Source: Impatiens glandulifera (Eukaryota > Streptophyta > Magnoliopsida > Ericales > Balsaminaceae). Taken from it: DNA of 64,000 nt. The position numbers and the translations under genes are program-made. Below the pieces are notes generated by a model, which ran no database searches, was not told the DNA's origin, and saw nothing but the letters and a program-made list of their open reading frames with translations. Each line of letters begins with the position of its first letter. Positions within the stretch are counted from its first letter, which is position 1. The stretch spans positions 28,231,258-28,295,257 of the forward strand of contig NC_061863.1 in NCBI RefSeq assembly GCF_907164915.1, read 5' to 3'. Of this stretch, positions 22,756-33,446 are shown in pieces.

Positions 22756-23480
22756 CCCATAAATATAAGCAACATTCGCCGAAACATTTGAGCGTGAAAT
22801 ATTTTCATAATGAAATTTTCTTTTCTTGAATATGAGTCGTTGTTCATGATTTAGAAGAATGTATGTCATCTCATTAAACGATAGATCTTGTCCGGAAGTT
22901 AGAGCACATATCATTGGCTCGAACTCGTCTCCAAGCCCATTGAGTAGAGTTAGTTGTAGATCTTGATTAGAAACATATTGTCCAATAGCGATAAATGCAT
23001 CTGACATTTTTTGATGTGTTGAATAAAGTTAAGAAGATATTCACTACCTTTATGTGCGTTTAGGAATTGACTCCGTAACTGAAATAGTCGGCTTTTTGAT
23101 TGAGAAACGTAGATTTTCTCTAGGGTTTCCCAAAGTTCTTGCACCGAAGATGATTTTGAGACTTGATGATGAATCTCGTCGGTCAATGTTTAAAAGATCT
23201 ATGCAAGTACCCTTTGATCTTAGATACACCATTGTTTAAACTTTGGATTCTTGATTTGAATTGTATTATTTTGACCATCTGTTTCTTGAAGAAATTTGGG
23301 AGGAGTTTCAATATTCCTTTATATTATATCCATAAAATCATAACCTATCATGATTGGAGTAACTTGTGGTTTCCAATAGATATAGTTATGTTTATCAAGC
23401 TTTACGCTTCCAGATATTATTGGTAGAACTGAGAAGTGATATTGTTCTTCCATTGAAATTATTTTCGGGAGTTTTTCCTT
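22756..23480 (-). pseudogene. decayed copia gag, 5' part (continues at 17998)
   Basis: Minus-strand frames give QLRSQFLNAHKGSEYLLNF then SDAFIAIGQYVSNQDLQLTL and LNGLGDEFEPMICALTS: gag helices of RE1-like copia (UBN2_3 type). It continues with ELWETLEKIYVSQSKSRLF upstream and ends exactly at the nested element, after which the zinc-knuckle region resumes at 17998. Frameshifts divide it into two or three overlapping frames. The leader between gag and the primer site spans about 23250-23480. Confidence 0.8.
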
Positions 23481-23484
23481 ATAA

Positions 23485-23496
23485 GCTTTGATACCA
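23485..23496 (-). promoter_or_regulatory. primer binding site of decayed copia
   Basis: The minus strand reads tggtatcaaagc, the initiator-Met tRNA complement with one difference. It fixes the 5' end of the minus-strand element just to its right. Confidence 0.8.
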
Positions 23497-23499
23497 AGT

Positions 23500-23736
23500 T
23501 TGATTTTTAGAATTGATAAAATAAATAAGAATTATTTGATTGAATTCTTGAAAATAAAGATTAAAATAATATTATTGATTGAATAAGTAATTTTACCATA
23601 ATTTATCTATTTATTTATAATATTAATAAAGAAATAACTAATTTGAGAAAATATAGAAATTAGTTATTATATTTAGCCTAATTAATAGGAGATAAATAAA
23701 TAATTTTATATTTATTTAATATTTTATCACAAAACA
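23500..23736 (-). repeat. probable 5' LTR of decayed copia
   Basis: About 236 bp, very AT-rich, lying directly upstream (minus strand) of the primer site. A plausible start TGTTTTGTGATAAAA lies at 23736. The partner LTR would be in the N gap, so neither the length nor the TSD can be confirmed. Confidence 0.45.
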
Positions 23737-23839
23737 ATTTCAATTTAAAAAAAAACATTATCCATATCTAAATCAATATGCAACTGCACTGGATACATTA
23801 AATAATATAAACATTTATACTTTGAGATGATCACCTTAG

Positions 23840-23917
23840 TGGCATTCCTTCATTTTAGTCTAATTTCAAATAGCCAATTGGCATTCCTTCATTTTAGTCT
23901 AATTTCAAATAGCCAAT
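23840..23917. repeat. 39-bp tandem duplication
   Basis: Two perfect copies of a unit starting tggcattccttcattttagt and ending caaatagccaa. The surrounding 23737-24410 is AT-rich with nothing else recognised. Confidence 0.95.
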
Positions 23918-24414
23918 ACAAGAGTTTAACTTTGATAATATTGGTGAATTAAATTATATTAATATAAAAACCATAAATTTTTAAATATATATTCAAGTTG
24001 TCAAGGTAAGATTTGTATATGAATAACTGAAATAACTTTTAACAAATCACTTAACAAAATCAAATGTTATAAAATATTAAAATATCAATTTTGAAAGGAA
24101 CAAAGCAAATGATTTCATTAGATCAGTATACTTTCATCTACCTTTACTTACAACATTGAATTTTAAAATTGGAGTTTATTAAAATAGAGTATAATGACTT
24201 AAACAATAATTGGACTATGAAAATAATACATTATTTATAAAATTGTATTATCTATCAATGGAGAAAGAAAATTCGCATGATTTTGATTAAAAATATCTAT
24301 AGAGATTACAATGGTCTTTATAAGTAATGTTATTAGAATAACTATCATGTAACCTGTACATTTGCACGAGTAATATTAATATAAAAAACCGTGAAAAAAA
24401 TATTACGGTAAAAT

Positions 24415-24526
24415 TTTTATAGACGGGTCAACCCACAATCCGACCAAAGTATCCATTTACTCTCACATATATCCAAATTAACCACAGCTCTCGACCCGGC
24501 AATCCGGACACTTTAAAAATTAAGCA

Positions 24527-24564
<38 letters not shown>

Positions 24565-25490
24565 TTAGTTAGTTAAAAAGTTGAACTTATAATGTTAAAA
24601 TGTCACATGTTTATCAAATTTTGGGTTGAATTTAAAATATAAAGTGTTATTAGCTTAGTTGGTCAAAAGGTTGTATTTGTTTTGTTAGGTTGCAAATTCG
24701 AATCATACCTATAGCATTTTTAATTTTATTTTTAACCGTTTTAAGTTTATGGGCGGGTCAACCCACAATCCGACACAAGAATCAATTTACTCTCACATAT
24801 ATCCAAATTAACCATAGCTCTCAACCCGGCAATCCGGACACTTTAAAAATTAAGCATCATTATATATATATATATATATATATTAGTTAGTTAAAAAGTT
24901 GAACTTATATTGTTAAAATGTCACGCGTTTATCAAATTTTCGATTGAATTTAAAATATAAAGTGTTATAAGCGTATTTGGTTAAAAGGTTGTATTTGTTT
25001 TGTTAGGTTGCAAGTTCGAACCATATCTATATCATTTTTAATTTTATTTTTAACCGTTTTAAGTTTATGGGCGGGTCAACCCACAATCCGACCCAAGAAT
25101 CCATTTACTCTCACATATATCCAAATTAACCACAGCTCTCGACCCGGCAATCCGAACACTTTAAAAATTAAGCATCATTATATATATATATATAGATTAG
25201 TTAGTTAAAAAGTTGAACTTATATTGTTAAAATGTCACGCGTTTATCAAATTTTGGGTTGAATTTAAAATATAAAGTGTTATTAGCCTAGTTAGTTAAAA
25301 GGTTGTACTTGTTTTGTTAGGTTGCAAGTTCGAACCATACTTATAGCATTTTTTATTTTATTTTTAACCGTTTTAAGTTTATGGGCGGGTCAACCCACAA
25401 TCCGACCCAAGAATCCATTTATTCTCACATATATCCAAATTAACCACAGTTCTCGACCCGTCAATTCGGACACTTTAAAAATTAAGCATC

Positions 25491-25548
<58 letters not shown>

Positions 25549-25556
25549 CAAGGAAG
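24415..25556 (+). repeat. satellite array A (~315-330 bp units) with tRNA-like boxes
   Basis: The block gggtcaacccacaatccgac recurs at about 24425, 24755, 25073 and 25386 (spacing 330, 318, 313). Each unit runs: ttagttagttaaaaagttga, an A-box-like TAGCTTAGTTGG (24651-24662, exact consensus in that unit), a B-box-like GTTCGAACC (25014-25022), taaccgttttaagtttatgg, a CA-rich part, ttaagcatcattat, then a (TA)n tract of variable length. The A and B boxes are about 45 bp apart, as in tRNA genes and tRNA-derived SINEs. Short hydrophobic ORFs inside each unit are repeated by the array and are not considered genes. Confidence 0.9.
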
Positions 25557-25689
25557 ATTGTTTATAAATTAGTCCTTATTAAGAGTATTCTTTCTTTAAT
25601 GCTAACTTATATAATATTTTTATTTGTTTTCCCAAAGTGTGCGGTGAAAATAGAGAATTATGAGTAAATTTTTATGGGAATAGTCTGAT

Positions 25690-26520
25690 TCATCATTTTC
25701 TTATTTAATGAGTTGTGATAAAGTTAAACTAATAAGAGAGGGGGGACTGAGAATCCGCGATCTTGTTTCTTTTAATAATGCCTTATTATCCAAATAGTGT
25801 AGTAGATTTACATCTGAGCAAGAGAGTATTTGGGCTAAATTAATTAAAAGTAAATATATTCATGATAAGTCTGGTTGGTTCACTAAAAATTCTTATAGAC
25901 CCGTGGGATACAACATTAGGGGTGGTATTTATGCGATGTGGAACATTTATCAATTTTTTATTGGGTAATGAAAGTTGAATTAGTTTTTGGGACGACACTT
26001 TGTGCAGTGGTAAATATTTGACAAAAAATTTCCCCAAGGTTGTTTCTATTTCTATTTGTAGAGATAATCGGTCAAAGATATGTTTGGCAGTTGGTCTAAT
26101 GATTCTACTAACCATATAAGATATAGAAGAAGATTGAATAGTGAGGAAAGTATGTCAAATGATATACTTTTGTTCATTGTTATAAATAAGGGGTTAAACC
26201 GTCTTCTTAGGATTTTATGCGGTGACGTAATATGTATAACTTTTATGTGGGACATTGTTACACTTTTTTCAATAAAGTTAGCCCGATTGATCTTTGTTAG
26301 AAAAATTTATGGGAGTCTAAGATGTCTACCAAGATCTCCTTTTTTGGATGGAGTGTTAATCAAGGCGGAATTCTCACTGACGATAGATGTATGAAAAAAT
26401 ACATAATTATTGTGAGTTATTGTCGTATGTATTACAAAAAGGTTGAGACGCTTTTCATCTACTTTTACATTGTCACGTTGTTGTAATTATCTGGAGTCTT
26501 TTGTGAAATTTGACCTAAAT
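25690..26520 (+). pseudogene. LINE ORF2 C-terminal fragment (RT tail and zf-RVT)
   Basis: The plus-strand reading gives CDKVKLIREGGLRIRDLVSF NNALLSK, then WAKLIKSKY and, after several stops, MSTKISFFGW with the spaced pattern of the zf-RVT region of plant L1 elements (normally reading K..FF.W...GG..T.D.). At least four stops and probable frame changes. Only the end of the LINE pol is present; no endonuclease or RT core is visible. Downstream to about 26790 may be ORF2 tail or 3' UTR. Confidence 0.65.
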
Positions 26521-26799
26521 ACAATTGATTATGCCTGAAATCGTTAGTGACTATTGATAAGAATGGATATTGAGGCGATTAAAAATGTGAGACTTAGAAT
26601 ATGAGTCTCTATCCCTATAATTTTCTAGTGGACTATCTGGTTGGACAGAAATCGGAGACTTTTAACAATGAAAATAGCCCGTTAAAATTTTTTCACAATG
26701 TCATTATCATGACGATGTCAGAGATTAGATATAGAAAACTTGTGAATTCGTATAGAGATCTTATTACTATTTTGAATATCTTCGAGTAAATTAATTATT

Positions 26800-28114
26800 A
26801 TAATGTATTCAGTTTGTACATAAATTATTTTCATGTTAAGTCTTTATTGGTGTCCTTAGACGGTTTAAAAAAATGGATTATTTATTTTTTAAAATTAACA
26901 ATTTTAAGACTATTCATTATTTTGAATAGATTATATATTAATTGAATTGTCTCAGTGGATTAAAAATATATTTTTCTTAATTTGATTGATAACTGAATAT
27001 ATTATATTTCAATGTTTCAATTTGTTTAGTGATGTAAAAATATGGGTCAAAATTACACATTATTTTTATTTAAGTTTTGTAATCTTTATGCACAACCTGT
27101 TTATACACAAAATATAAACCTCTAATATATAGTATTTATTTTATTATACACAACCTGTTTTTTTCTCTAATTTTTTAAAATCTTAAGCTGACTATAAACT
27201 AAGGAGCTTATGAGAACTAATGGGAAACAAATATGATGATTCTTTTTTTCTCTCATTTTTTTTAAATTTAAGCTCCTAGTTCTTAGTAGGTTTGGTTATC
27301 CAGATCCAACCTTTTAGCAAAAGATTATTATGAAAAATATAACTTATGAAAAAAAGAAAGTCAAAGAAACTGATAGTAATTAAGTGCCGAAATAATTAGG
27401 AAAAAAATTACTGTTATTTTTGAAATATCGAAAAAAGTTTACCGCAAAATACCCAAAAAAGTGTACCGCTTAAAAATATCGATTATTTTGATATTAAAAA
27501 TATAATAAGGTATGGTATAAATTAAAAATATATATTTAATACTTATAAATAAATAAATAAATTAATAATAACGAACAAAATTATAATAATTAAACTATAA
27601 TTTTCTTTTTAAGAATTAGATTCAGGTAGCTAACGTATATAATTATTTTGGCAAGAATTAGATTCAGGCACTATCTAACTATCATCAATCAATCAAATAA
27701 ATTTATTTTCATTACTAAACACATGTGAGGTTCACATCTTAATGTATTTATCATGTATCTAACCTTAATTTTAAGATTTAATTTAATTATAGAATTCTCA
27801 TATTTGAAAGTAAATCAAAATATAATTAAAATTTAATATTATTCAAATTCTTAATTTTTTCCGTACAATCATGTCACTGACTTCAACTTAAGTTGTTCTA
27901 AGTGGGCATCGAACCAGTGATCATTTTTATCACTTGAGATATTTTAGTGAGTTTTTGCAAGATATAAAACTCTCTAATTTCACAATAAAATGTTTGATTT
28001 TTTCTTACGGAATAGACTCAATGAATTTAATATATTTTTTTTGAGTATAAAACTAATAACGTACAAAATATTGATATATCATCAACATTCGATATCATTA
28101 GTATGCTACTCATA
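26800..28114. other. AT-rich intergenic DNA
   Basis: Nothing recognised apart from short direct repeats: gaattagattcaggta/ca at 27613 and 27656, and two cacaacctgttt...atacacaa stretches at 27091-27155. Confidence 0.6.
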
Positions 28115-29340
28115 TAATACAAAGATTTCGATAGACCATAGTACGTACCGGTACAATATCTGTATAATTTTTTATATATCAAAACTTTCGGTACGATACT
28201 GGTAATTTTTAAGATATATCATAGCGACCCACCCCTATTTGCATTACTCTCAAATTGATTTTTTATTTTTCTTTTTATAATTTTAATTTGAATACATTAA
28301 TTTTCTTACACACAAATTGATTATTTATTCAATTTCAATTAGAATGTTTAAATATGACTAAATATCTTAATCTAAATAGAAATACAGTTTTAATATTTAG
28401 TTGTTGACATTTCTCTTATTTTAAAAAAATAATGGTTAAATTTCCCCTGCCTCCTTGAAAGGTTCTGAGTTCGAGCCCGTCATGCGGCAAGTTCTGCACC
28501 TGGTTACATGGTTAAGTAAATTTGTGGGCTATGTGCTTAACCCTTGTGGCCACATTTTTTATCCCATCTTCTAGCCTAATGACAACAAGAGGTGAATATC
28601 TCCAGTAATCTTGAGAGGTCTTGGGTTCGAGCTCGTCAGACATCAAATTCTGCCCATAATTAAATAATTAAGTGTGTTGGAGTTATATGCTTAACCCCTT
28701 GTGGCCACATTAAAAACCTATTGCCAAAATTGGAAATTGGTCATACTTAATATGGCATAGAAATTTATACAATATGTATTAACAACTTGCACAATAATTC
28801 CAATACTAACCTCATACATATGAGTTTATAAGTTTTCTAAAATTTAAAAGTGTTCAAAATCTAACATAACTATATCAATTTTAAATTGCAATTTAAAACC
28901 CTATTCCTAGTTTCTTTTCAGGCATGTAATGATTTATCAATATCAATATAAATTTCATTGAAATTCAAACTTCATTGACATTATCACAACTTAATTCATT
29001 TGAACTTAGGTTTAATTGGTTTGGTGATTGCGTATCTGTATACCTAATTTGTTTGAATTGTTTTAATTAACTAGTTATGTACTATGATATAATAAAGAAG
29101 TAGACGATAGATGTGACACTTTTTTTAACATGCAAAACAAATACAAATGAGGATAAAAGACTCATGCTATAATTTAAATTATTCAAATAGATTTTTTAAA
29201 ATACATATGCTATAACTAAACACGTTATTCAAAGGTTTATTGCATAAATACTATTTATAAAAGAAATGGCCTATTAGCTCAGGTTGTTAGAGCGTCGTGC
29301 TAATAACGCGAAGGTCACAGGTTCGAGACCTGTATAGGCC
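28115..29340 (+). repeat. segmental duplication copy A (with tRNA-Ile)
   Basis: Collinear with 57086-58179 in the same orientation. Shared landmarks: tacaaagatttcgata, cggtaatttttaagatatat/aggtatat, the SINE-like pair, ggcatgtaatgattta, taaaagactcatgctataat, and the tRNA gene. Copy A is longer by about 150 bp because copy B lacks part of the second SINE-like unit. Substitutions suggest an old duplication. Confidence 0.9.
28424..28725 (+). repeat. tandem tRNA-related SINE-like units
   Basis: Two related units. Each has a B-box-like motif (gagttcgagcccgtc at 28469 and gggttcgagctcgtcag at 28623), then ggcaagttctgcacctggtt or catcaaattctgcccataat, then tatgtgcttaacccttgtgg or tatatgcttaaccccttgtg and ccaca. 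This layout resembles tRNA-derived short repeats frequent in plant introns. Repeated in copy B at 57406-57640. Confidence 0.55.
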
Positions 29341-29341
29341 A
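29268..29341 (+). tRNA. tRNA-Ile (anticodon AAU)
   Basis: A 74-nt cloverleaf. Acceptor stem GGCCTAT pairs perfectly with ATAGGCC, with A as discriminator. D arm GCTC...GAGC. Anticodon stem TCGTG/CGCGA with loop CTAATAA, anticodon AAT. T arm ACAGG-TTCGAGA-CCTGT is perfect. No intron. Internal Pol III promoters: A-box region TTAGCTCAGGTTG and B box GGTTCGAGACC. A run of eight T (29345-29352) just after the gene gives a good Pol III terminator. Apparently functional. It lies in a duplicated segment whose second copy (58122) is broken. Confidence 0.95.
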
Positions 29342-29344
29342 TAT

Positions 29345-29352
29345 TTTTTTTA
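29345..29352 (+). terminator. Pol III terminator after tRNA-Ile
   Basis: Oligo(T) tract a few bases downstream of the discriminator base, the standard RNA polymerase III stop. Confidence 0.7.
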
Positions 29353-29590
29353 AATGGCCAATACTAAGATCACTCGAAAACTTGTCTAAGGGCTTGGGGT
29401 CTAATGTTTTTTAAATGGCCAATACTAAGATCACTCGAAAATTTGTCTAAGGGCTTGGGGTCTAATGGCGAAAGCAACGCAAAGGTTCAAGACCTTTATT
29501 AGCCATATTTGTTTTTAAATAAATTTCGAACCCAAAGGTTCAAGACCTTTATTAGCCATATTTGTTTTTAAATAAATTTCGAACCCCATA
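29353..29590 (+). repeat. two short tandem duplications with tRNA 3'-half relics
   Basis: First pair: the aatggccaatactaagatca to gggcttggggtctaatg block at 29353-29406 and again at 29411-29466. Second pair: aaaggttcaagacctttatt plus agccata and tttgtttttaaataaatttc at 29481-29523 and 29534-29584. The second block (tctaatggcgaaagcaacgc then aaaggttcaagacctttatt, 29461-29506) resembles the anticodon-to-acceptor half of a tRNA (T arm AAAGG/CCTTT, end TTAGCCA), so it may be tRNA debris. Confidence 0.7.
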
Positions 29591-29599
29591 ATTCAATTG

Positions 29600-29790
29600 T
29601 TGAAGATTATATTGCAAGGAGTTGGGATCAATTGTCTCATTTATCAAAACTACGTCCCTTTGATAAATGAGAAAAATAAAGAAATTATATTATTCCATTT
29701 TATATTGATTTAATATCAGATTTCCCTCCTTCTAAAACTTTTCTACTGCCCAATTCCCAAACCCCCCATTGTTCTACCTCCCGACTTCAA
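29600..29790. other. spacer with small palindrome
   Basis: Contains tctcatttatcaaa...tttgataaatgaga (29635-29670), an inverted repeat of 14 bp arms separated by about 8 bp. Otherwise nothing recognised. Confidence 0.6.
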
Positions 29791-29865
29791 TTCCAAAGCC
29801 GTCCACCTATTTCCGTCGCTGTCCACTAATCGTCGTGTCTCCGTCCACCGACCGCTGTCCACCAG

Positions 29866-30235
29866 GTTTGAAATCATTTTGGGACAGCTTTGGTTAACAC
29901 TTTAGGGTTTATACTCTTAGTTGAAAATGAACACTTTAAGTTTGATATGAAGTTTTTGTTACTGTATTTTGATATGATTTTGTTATTGTAATTTGATATG
30001 AAAGTGAAATTTTGAATGAAATGCTTAATTTTTTTAATTTGATATTAAAGTGAAATTTGGGATCAGCTATTACTGTAATTTAATATTAATTTGGTATTAA
30101 TTGGACTGTCTTTAAATGCTTAATTTGACTATTCATACCATTTTATTATTGTTTAACTATCTTTTTAATTAATTAATTATTTGTCTATATATACACCCAT
30201 TTCACACCATTTTGTTATTGTTGGTTTATTTTCAG
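29866..30235 (+). other. intron 1 of FAR1-like copy 2
   Basis: A GT donor at 29866 (ccaccag|gtttgaaatc) follows a GC-richer, CCG-containing leader exon (about 29755-29865). An AG acceptor at 30234-30235 (tttattttcag|gatcaa) follows a pyrimidine-rich tract. The interior is AT-rich, as plant introns are. Confidence 0.55.
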
Positions 30236-32400
30236 GATCAATATAAAACATTGGTAGGAGAATCTATAACTTGTCGTCAGTTAATTTTTGAAACAAATAA
30301 AGATTATCGAGAAGATTTGGGGAATACTGATGCATTTATTATAGAAGATGAACCACATATTGGCTTGGAATTTAAGACTGAAGAAGTTGACTACCAATTT
30401 TATTTGTCGTATGCTAAAAGGGTTGGGTTTGAAATAATATGATATAAAAGTCACAACGATAAATGTGGTAAAATATTGGATAGAGTTTTCTGCTGTTCTG
30501 CTCAAGGTAAAAGGGGAAAAGATAAACGATGAGATCTTAATGTGAAAAATAGTCGTCCTAAAACAAGACTTGGTTGTGAGGCTAAAATAAAGGTTTGTAG
30601 TCGAAGAAATGACAAATTTAGTGTGATTCAATTTGTAAAGAATCACAATCATTACCTTTCTAGTCCAAAAAAAACGCACCTCCACAGATGTCATAGAAAA
30701 ATATATTCTTCTACTGCGATACAAATTGAGATGGCAAGTGCTGTTAGAATTTGACCAAATGTATCTCATGATCTTATGGCGATACAAATGGGTGGAAGAG
30801 AGTTTTTAAGGTTTATTCCCGAAGATTACAAAAATTATTTACGTTCCAAAAGAATACGAAATATGATGGTGGGATATACTGGAGGTGTATTGGAATACTT
30901 GCAAAAAATGCAGTTTAATGTTTCTAGTTTTTTTATTCTATTCAAGTTGATGAAGATGACTTGATAACTAATATTTTTTGGTCTGATGCTAAGATGAGAA
31001 CTGATTATGCCAATTTCAGAGACGTTATTTCCTTTAACACAACCTACAAGAAGAACAATGAAGGACATCCAATTGCGTTATTTGTTGGTGTTAATCATCA
31101 TTACAATCTGTGCTTTTTGGTACAGCTTTATTATATGATGAAACTTTATTGACGTTTGAATGACTGTTTGATATATTTACCGAAGTTATGGGTGGGAAAA
31201 AATTAACAACTATTCTGACAGATCAAGATACAACAATGAAAAAGGCTTTAGCTTCAAGATGGCCTGAAACACATCATCGGTTGTGCATTTGGCATATTTA
31301 TCAGAATTCCTCCATACATTTGAGTGGAGTTTTTTCTCAATTCAAAGAGTTAGCCAAAGATTTTGCGTCTTGTGTATATGAGTTTGATGAAGAAGACGAT
31401 TTTATTTCAGCATGAAATCTGATGCTGGCCAAGTATGCATTAGAAGACAATGATTGGTTGAGGCGTTTGTTTCAAATAAAGGAAAAATGGGCTTTAGTAT
31501 ATGGACGACACATGTTTTGCGCAGATATGACTACAAAGAAGTGAGAGTATGAACTGTCTTGTAAAAATGTATGTCAATTATAAACACAAATTCTTAGACT
31601 TCTTCAATCATTTTGAAAGACTGCTCAATGATCGTCGATATCAGGAGTTAAAAGTAGATTTTTGGGAAAATACAAGTGTTCCAAGTCTATTGTATTCAAT
31701 TGTGATTTTAAAGCAAGCAAGTAATATCTATACTCTTGAGGCATACACATGTTTTGAAATGGAATGGTGCAAATCTCATGATTTTATTGTTGAAATTTGT
31801 GAGGATGTTGGATCACTTCAAAAATATAAAGTTACTTTTCACCTGAAAAGATATCATCATATAGTTACAGTTGATTCATCATGTGAAAATTTTGAATGTG
31901 GCTGTAGAAAATTTGAATTTGGTAGGATTTTGTGTTCTCATATTTTGAGAATATTTACGGTGACCAATATCATGAGTATCCCAAAAGAGTACATACTAGA
32001 AAGGTGGACGCGAGAAGCTAAGGTTGGATATTTTGAAGTTAATGATTCAAATGCTAACAAAGCTAGTGTGGATCCGAAAGTACATCAAAATATTTGATAT
32101 AAAGAACTGTGTGGGTTGTATGTTCAATTGGTTACCAAGCCATCTGAGAGGGAAAACACTTACAAAGTTGTTCAAGATGGTATTTTGGTATGTTAAATTT
32201 GATAGATTGGAAGTTATAAGCTCTTGAGATAGATGACACCAATATTTTAAATGAAAAAAATGTATAAATTGGTGAAGGTAACCCTCTTGGATTGAAAGGA
32301 ATTAGAACGAGGAAGAAAACATTTGCAGGTAGAAGGTTGAAACATGGCATAGAGAAGATTTCATGGAAAAAGAAGGCATCGATACAAACCAATCAAACTT
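30236..32400 (+). pseudogene. FAR1/FRS-like MULE transposase relic, copy 2
   Basis: Domains in order: FAR1-type DNA-binding region (GLEFKTEEVDYQFYLSYAKR VGFEI, RLGCEAKIKVCS, FVKNHNHYLSSPK; 30345-30670); MULE transposase core (FWSDAKMRTDYANFRDVISF then NTTYKKN, 30970-31060), in which the first catalytic Asp is Asn; TILTDQDTTMKKALASRWPE THHRLCIWHIY (31188-31300) with D-Q-D intact; SESMN-like region at 31540; and an intact SWIM finger FECGCRKFEFGRILCSHILR (about 31880-31950). Premature stops near 30440, 30530, 30754 and 31152 and frameshifts. FAR1/FHY3 proteins act in the nucleus as transcription regulators; this copy cannot code one protein. Confidence 0.85.
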
Positions 32401-32516
32401 CGAAAATTGATAATGTATCATCATTTTTTGTTCAATATGTTGTATATTTGAATTTATTTATCTTTTTAAATTTGAAAATCGTATACAATTAATTCAAGTA
32501 CTTATTTCTCCACACA

Positions 32517-32814
32517 ACAGGGTATTAAAGAGCATTGTAAAACAATTTCAAACGTGTCCAACAAACAATATGAACGGATGATAATTCAAGTTGAAGATCT
32601 TCTATCAACTCAACATTCTCAGGTACACTCATAACTCTAATTAAAAAATATTTATTAATAAATTGAATCAATGTGAAAGTATTGTGTTCTATTTATTTCA
32701 CAATTCTAGGTGGTCCATACAAGAAGTTCAAATCCACAAGACTTGACTGGAAGCTCACAACCTTTGTATGGCTTAACTTATGATTATGTTTCAAAACTTA
32801 TAATAATGATGTAA
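32517..32814 (+). pseudogene. C-terminal exons of FAR1-like copy 2
   Basis: Two candidate exons: an exon ending at 32622 (GIKEHCKTISNVSNKQYERM then IIQVEDLLSTQHSQ), a GT-AG intron 32623-32709, and a last exon 32710-32814 reading VVHTRSSNPQDLTGSSQPLY GLTYDYVSKLIIMM then TAA. Open frames and clean splice sites support it. Domain identity is unknown, but FRS proteins often end this way. Confidence 0.5.
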
Positions 32815-33441
32815 TATATATTAGTTAGTAGAATGAGAATAGTGAGTATTGTTATTAGTATAATGAATACTCAATTTTAATTTTGTTTATTGATGAAAAT
32901 ATTTTGTTGCATGTAATGAATGTTTTGTTTTTATTAATATTTAACTTTCTTTTCTTAATGTAATGAATGTTTTATTATTATAAAAAACATCCTAAGAAAT
33001 ACAAATTGAGTAAGCTTATAAATACAGTAAGATTTACTGTCTGAATAATTTCTTATAAATACAATAAATTCTTCAGTAATTTTATAAATTCAGTAAATAC
33101 TTAATACAATAGATACTTAAAATTTATTTAAAAAACAATTATGCACTGTCTGAACATAAATTGATATAAAATAACAAAAAAAATGAAATATAATCCATAC
33201 ATAATACCTTTATTAATTGAACAAAAGTATTATAATAAAAGAAGTTTTCATTAAACATAATATGTCGTTTGAAACAATATAAGATTACATAAATTTAATG
33301 ACTAAATAGAGGTAATAAATTAACCCAATAAAACTTACAAATAGACAAATATAATAAAATTACATTAACCACCTACAAATCATCACAATCCAAGTAAACA
33401 CAACTACTACAATAGAAACTCTAAATTTCATATTTAGAGAA
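32815..33441. other. AT-rich flank before the retroelement
   Basis: Repetitive tataaatacagtaa/aatgaatgtttt phrases at 32910-33120; no gene seen. Confidence 0.6.
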
Positions 33442-33446
33442 CATAT
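33442..33446. repeat. target-site duplication catat (left)
   Basis: Matches 42951-42955, defining the exact ends of the minus-strand non-autonomous element. Confidence 0.8.

Noticed and set aside
24690..25567. Family of small secreted peptides (hydrophobic N-termini in 24690-24890, 25008-25208, 25322-25567, 53197-53388)
   Set aside because: The ORFs recur only because the satellite unit repeats, end in translated (TA)n, and start in the tRNA-like part.
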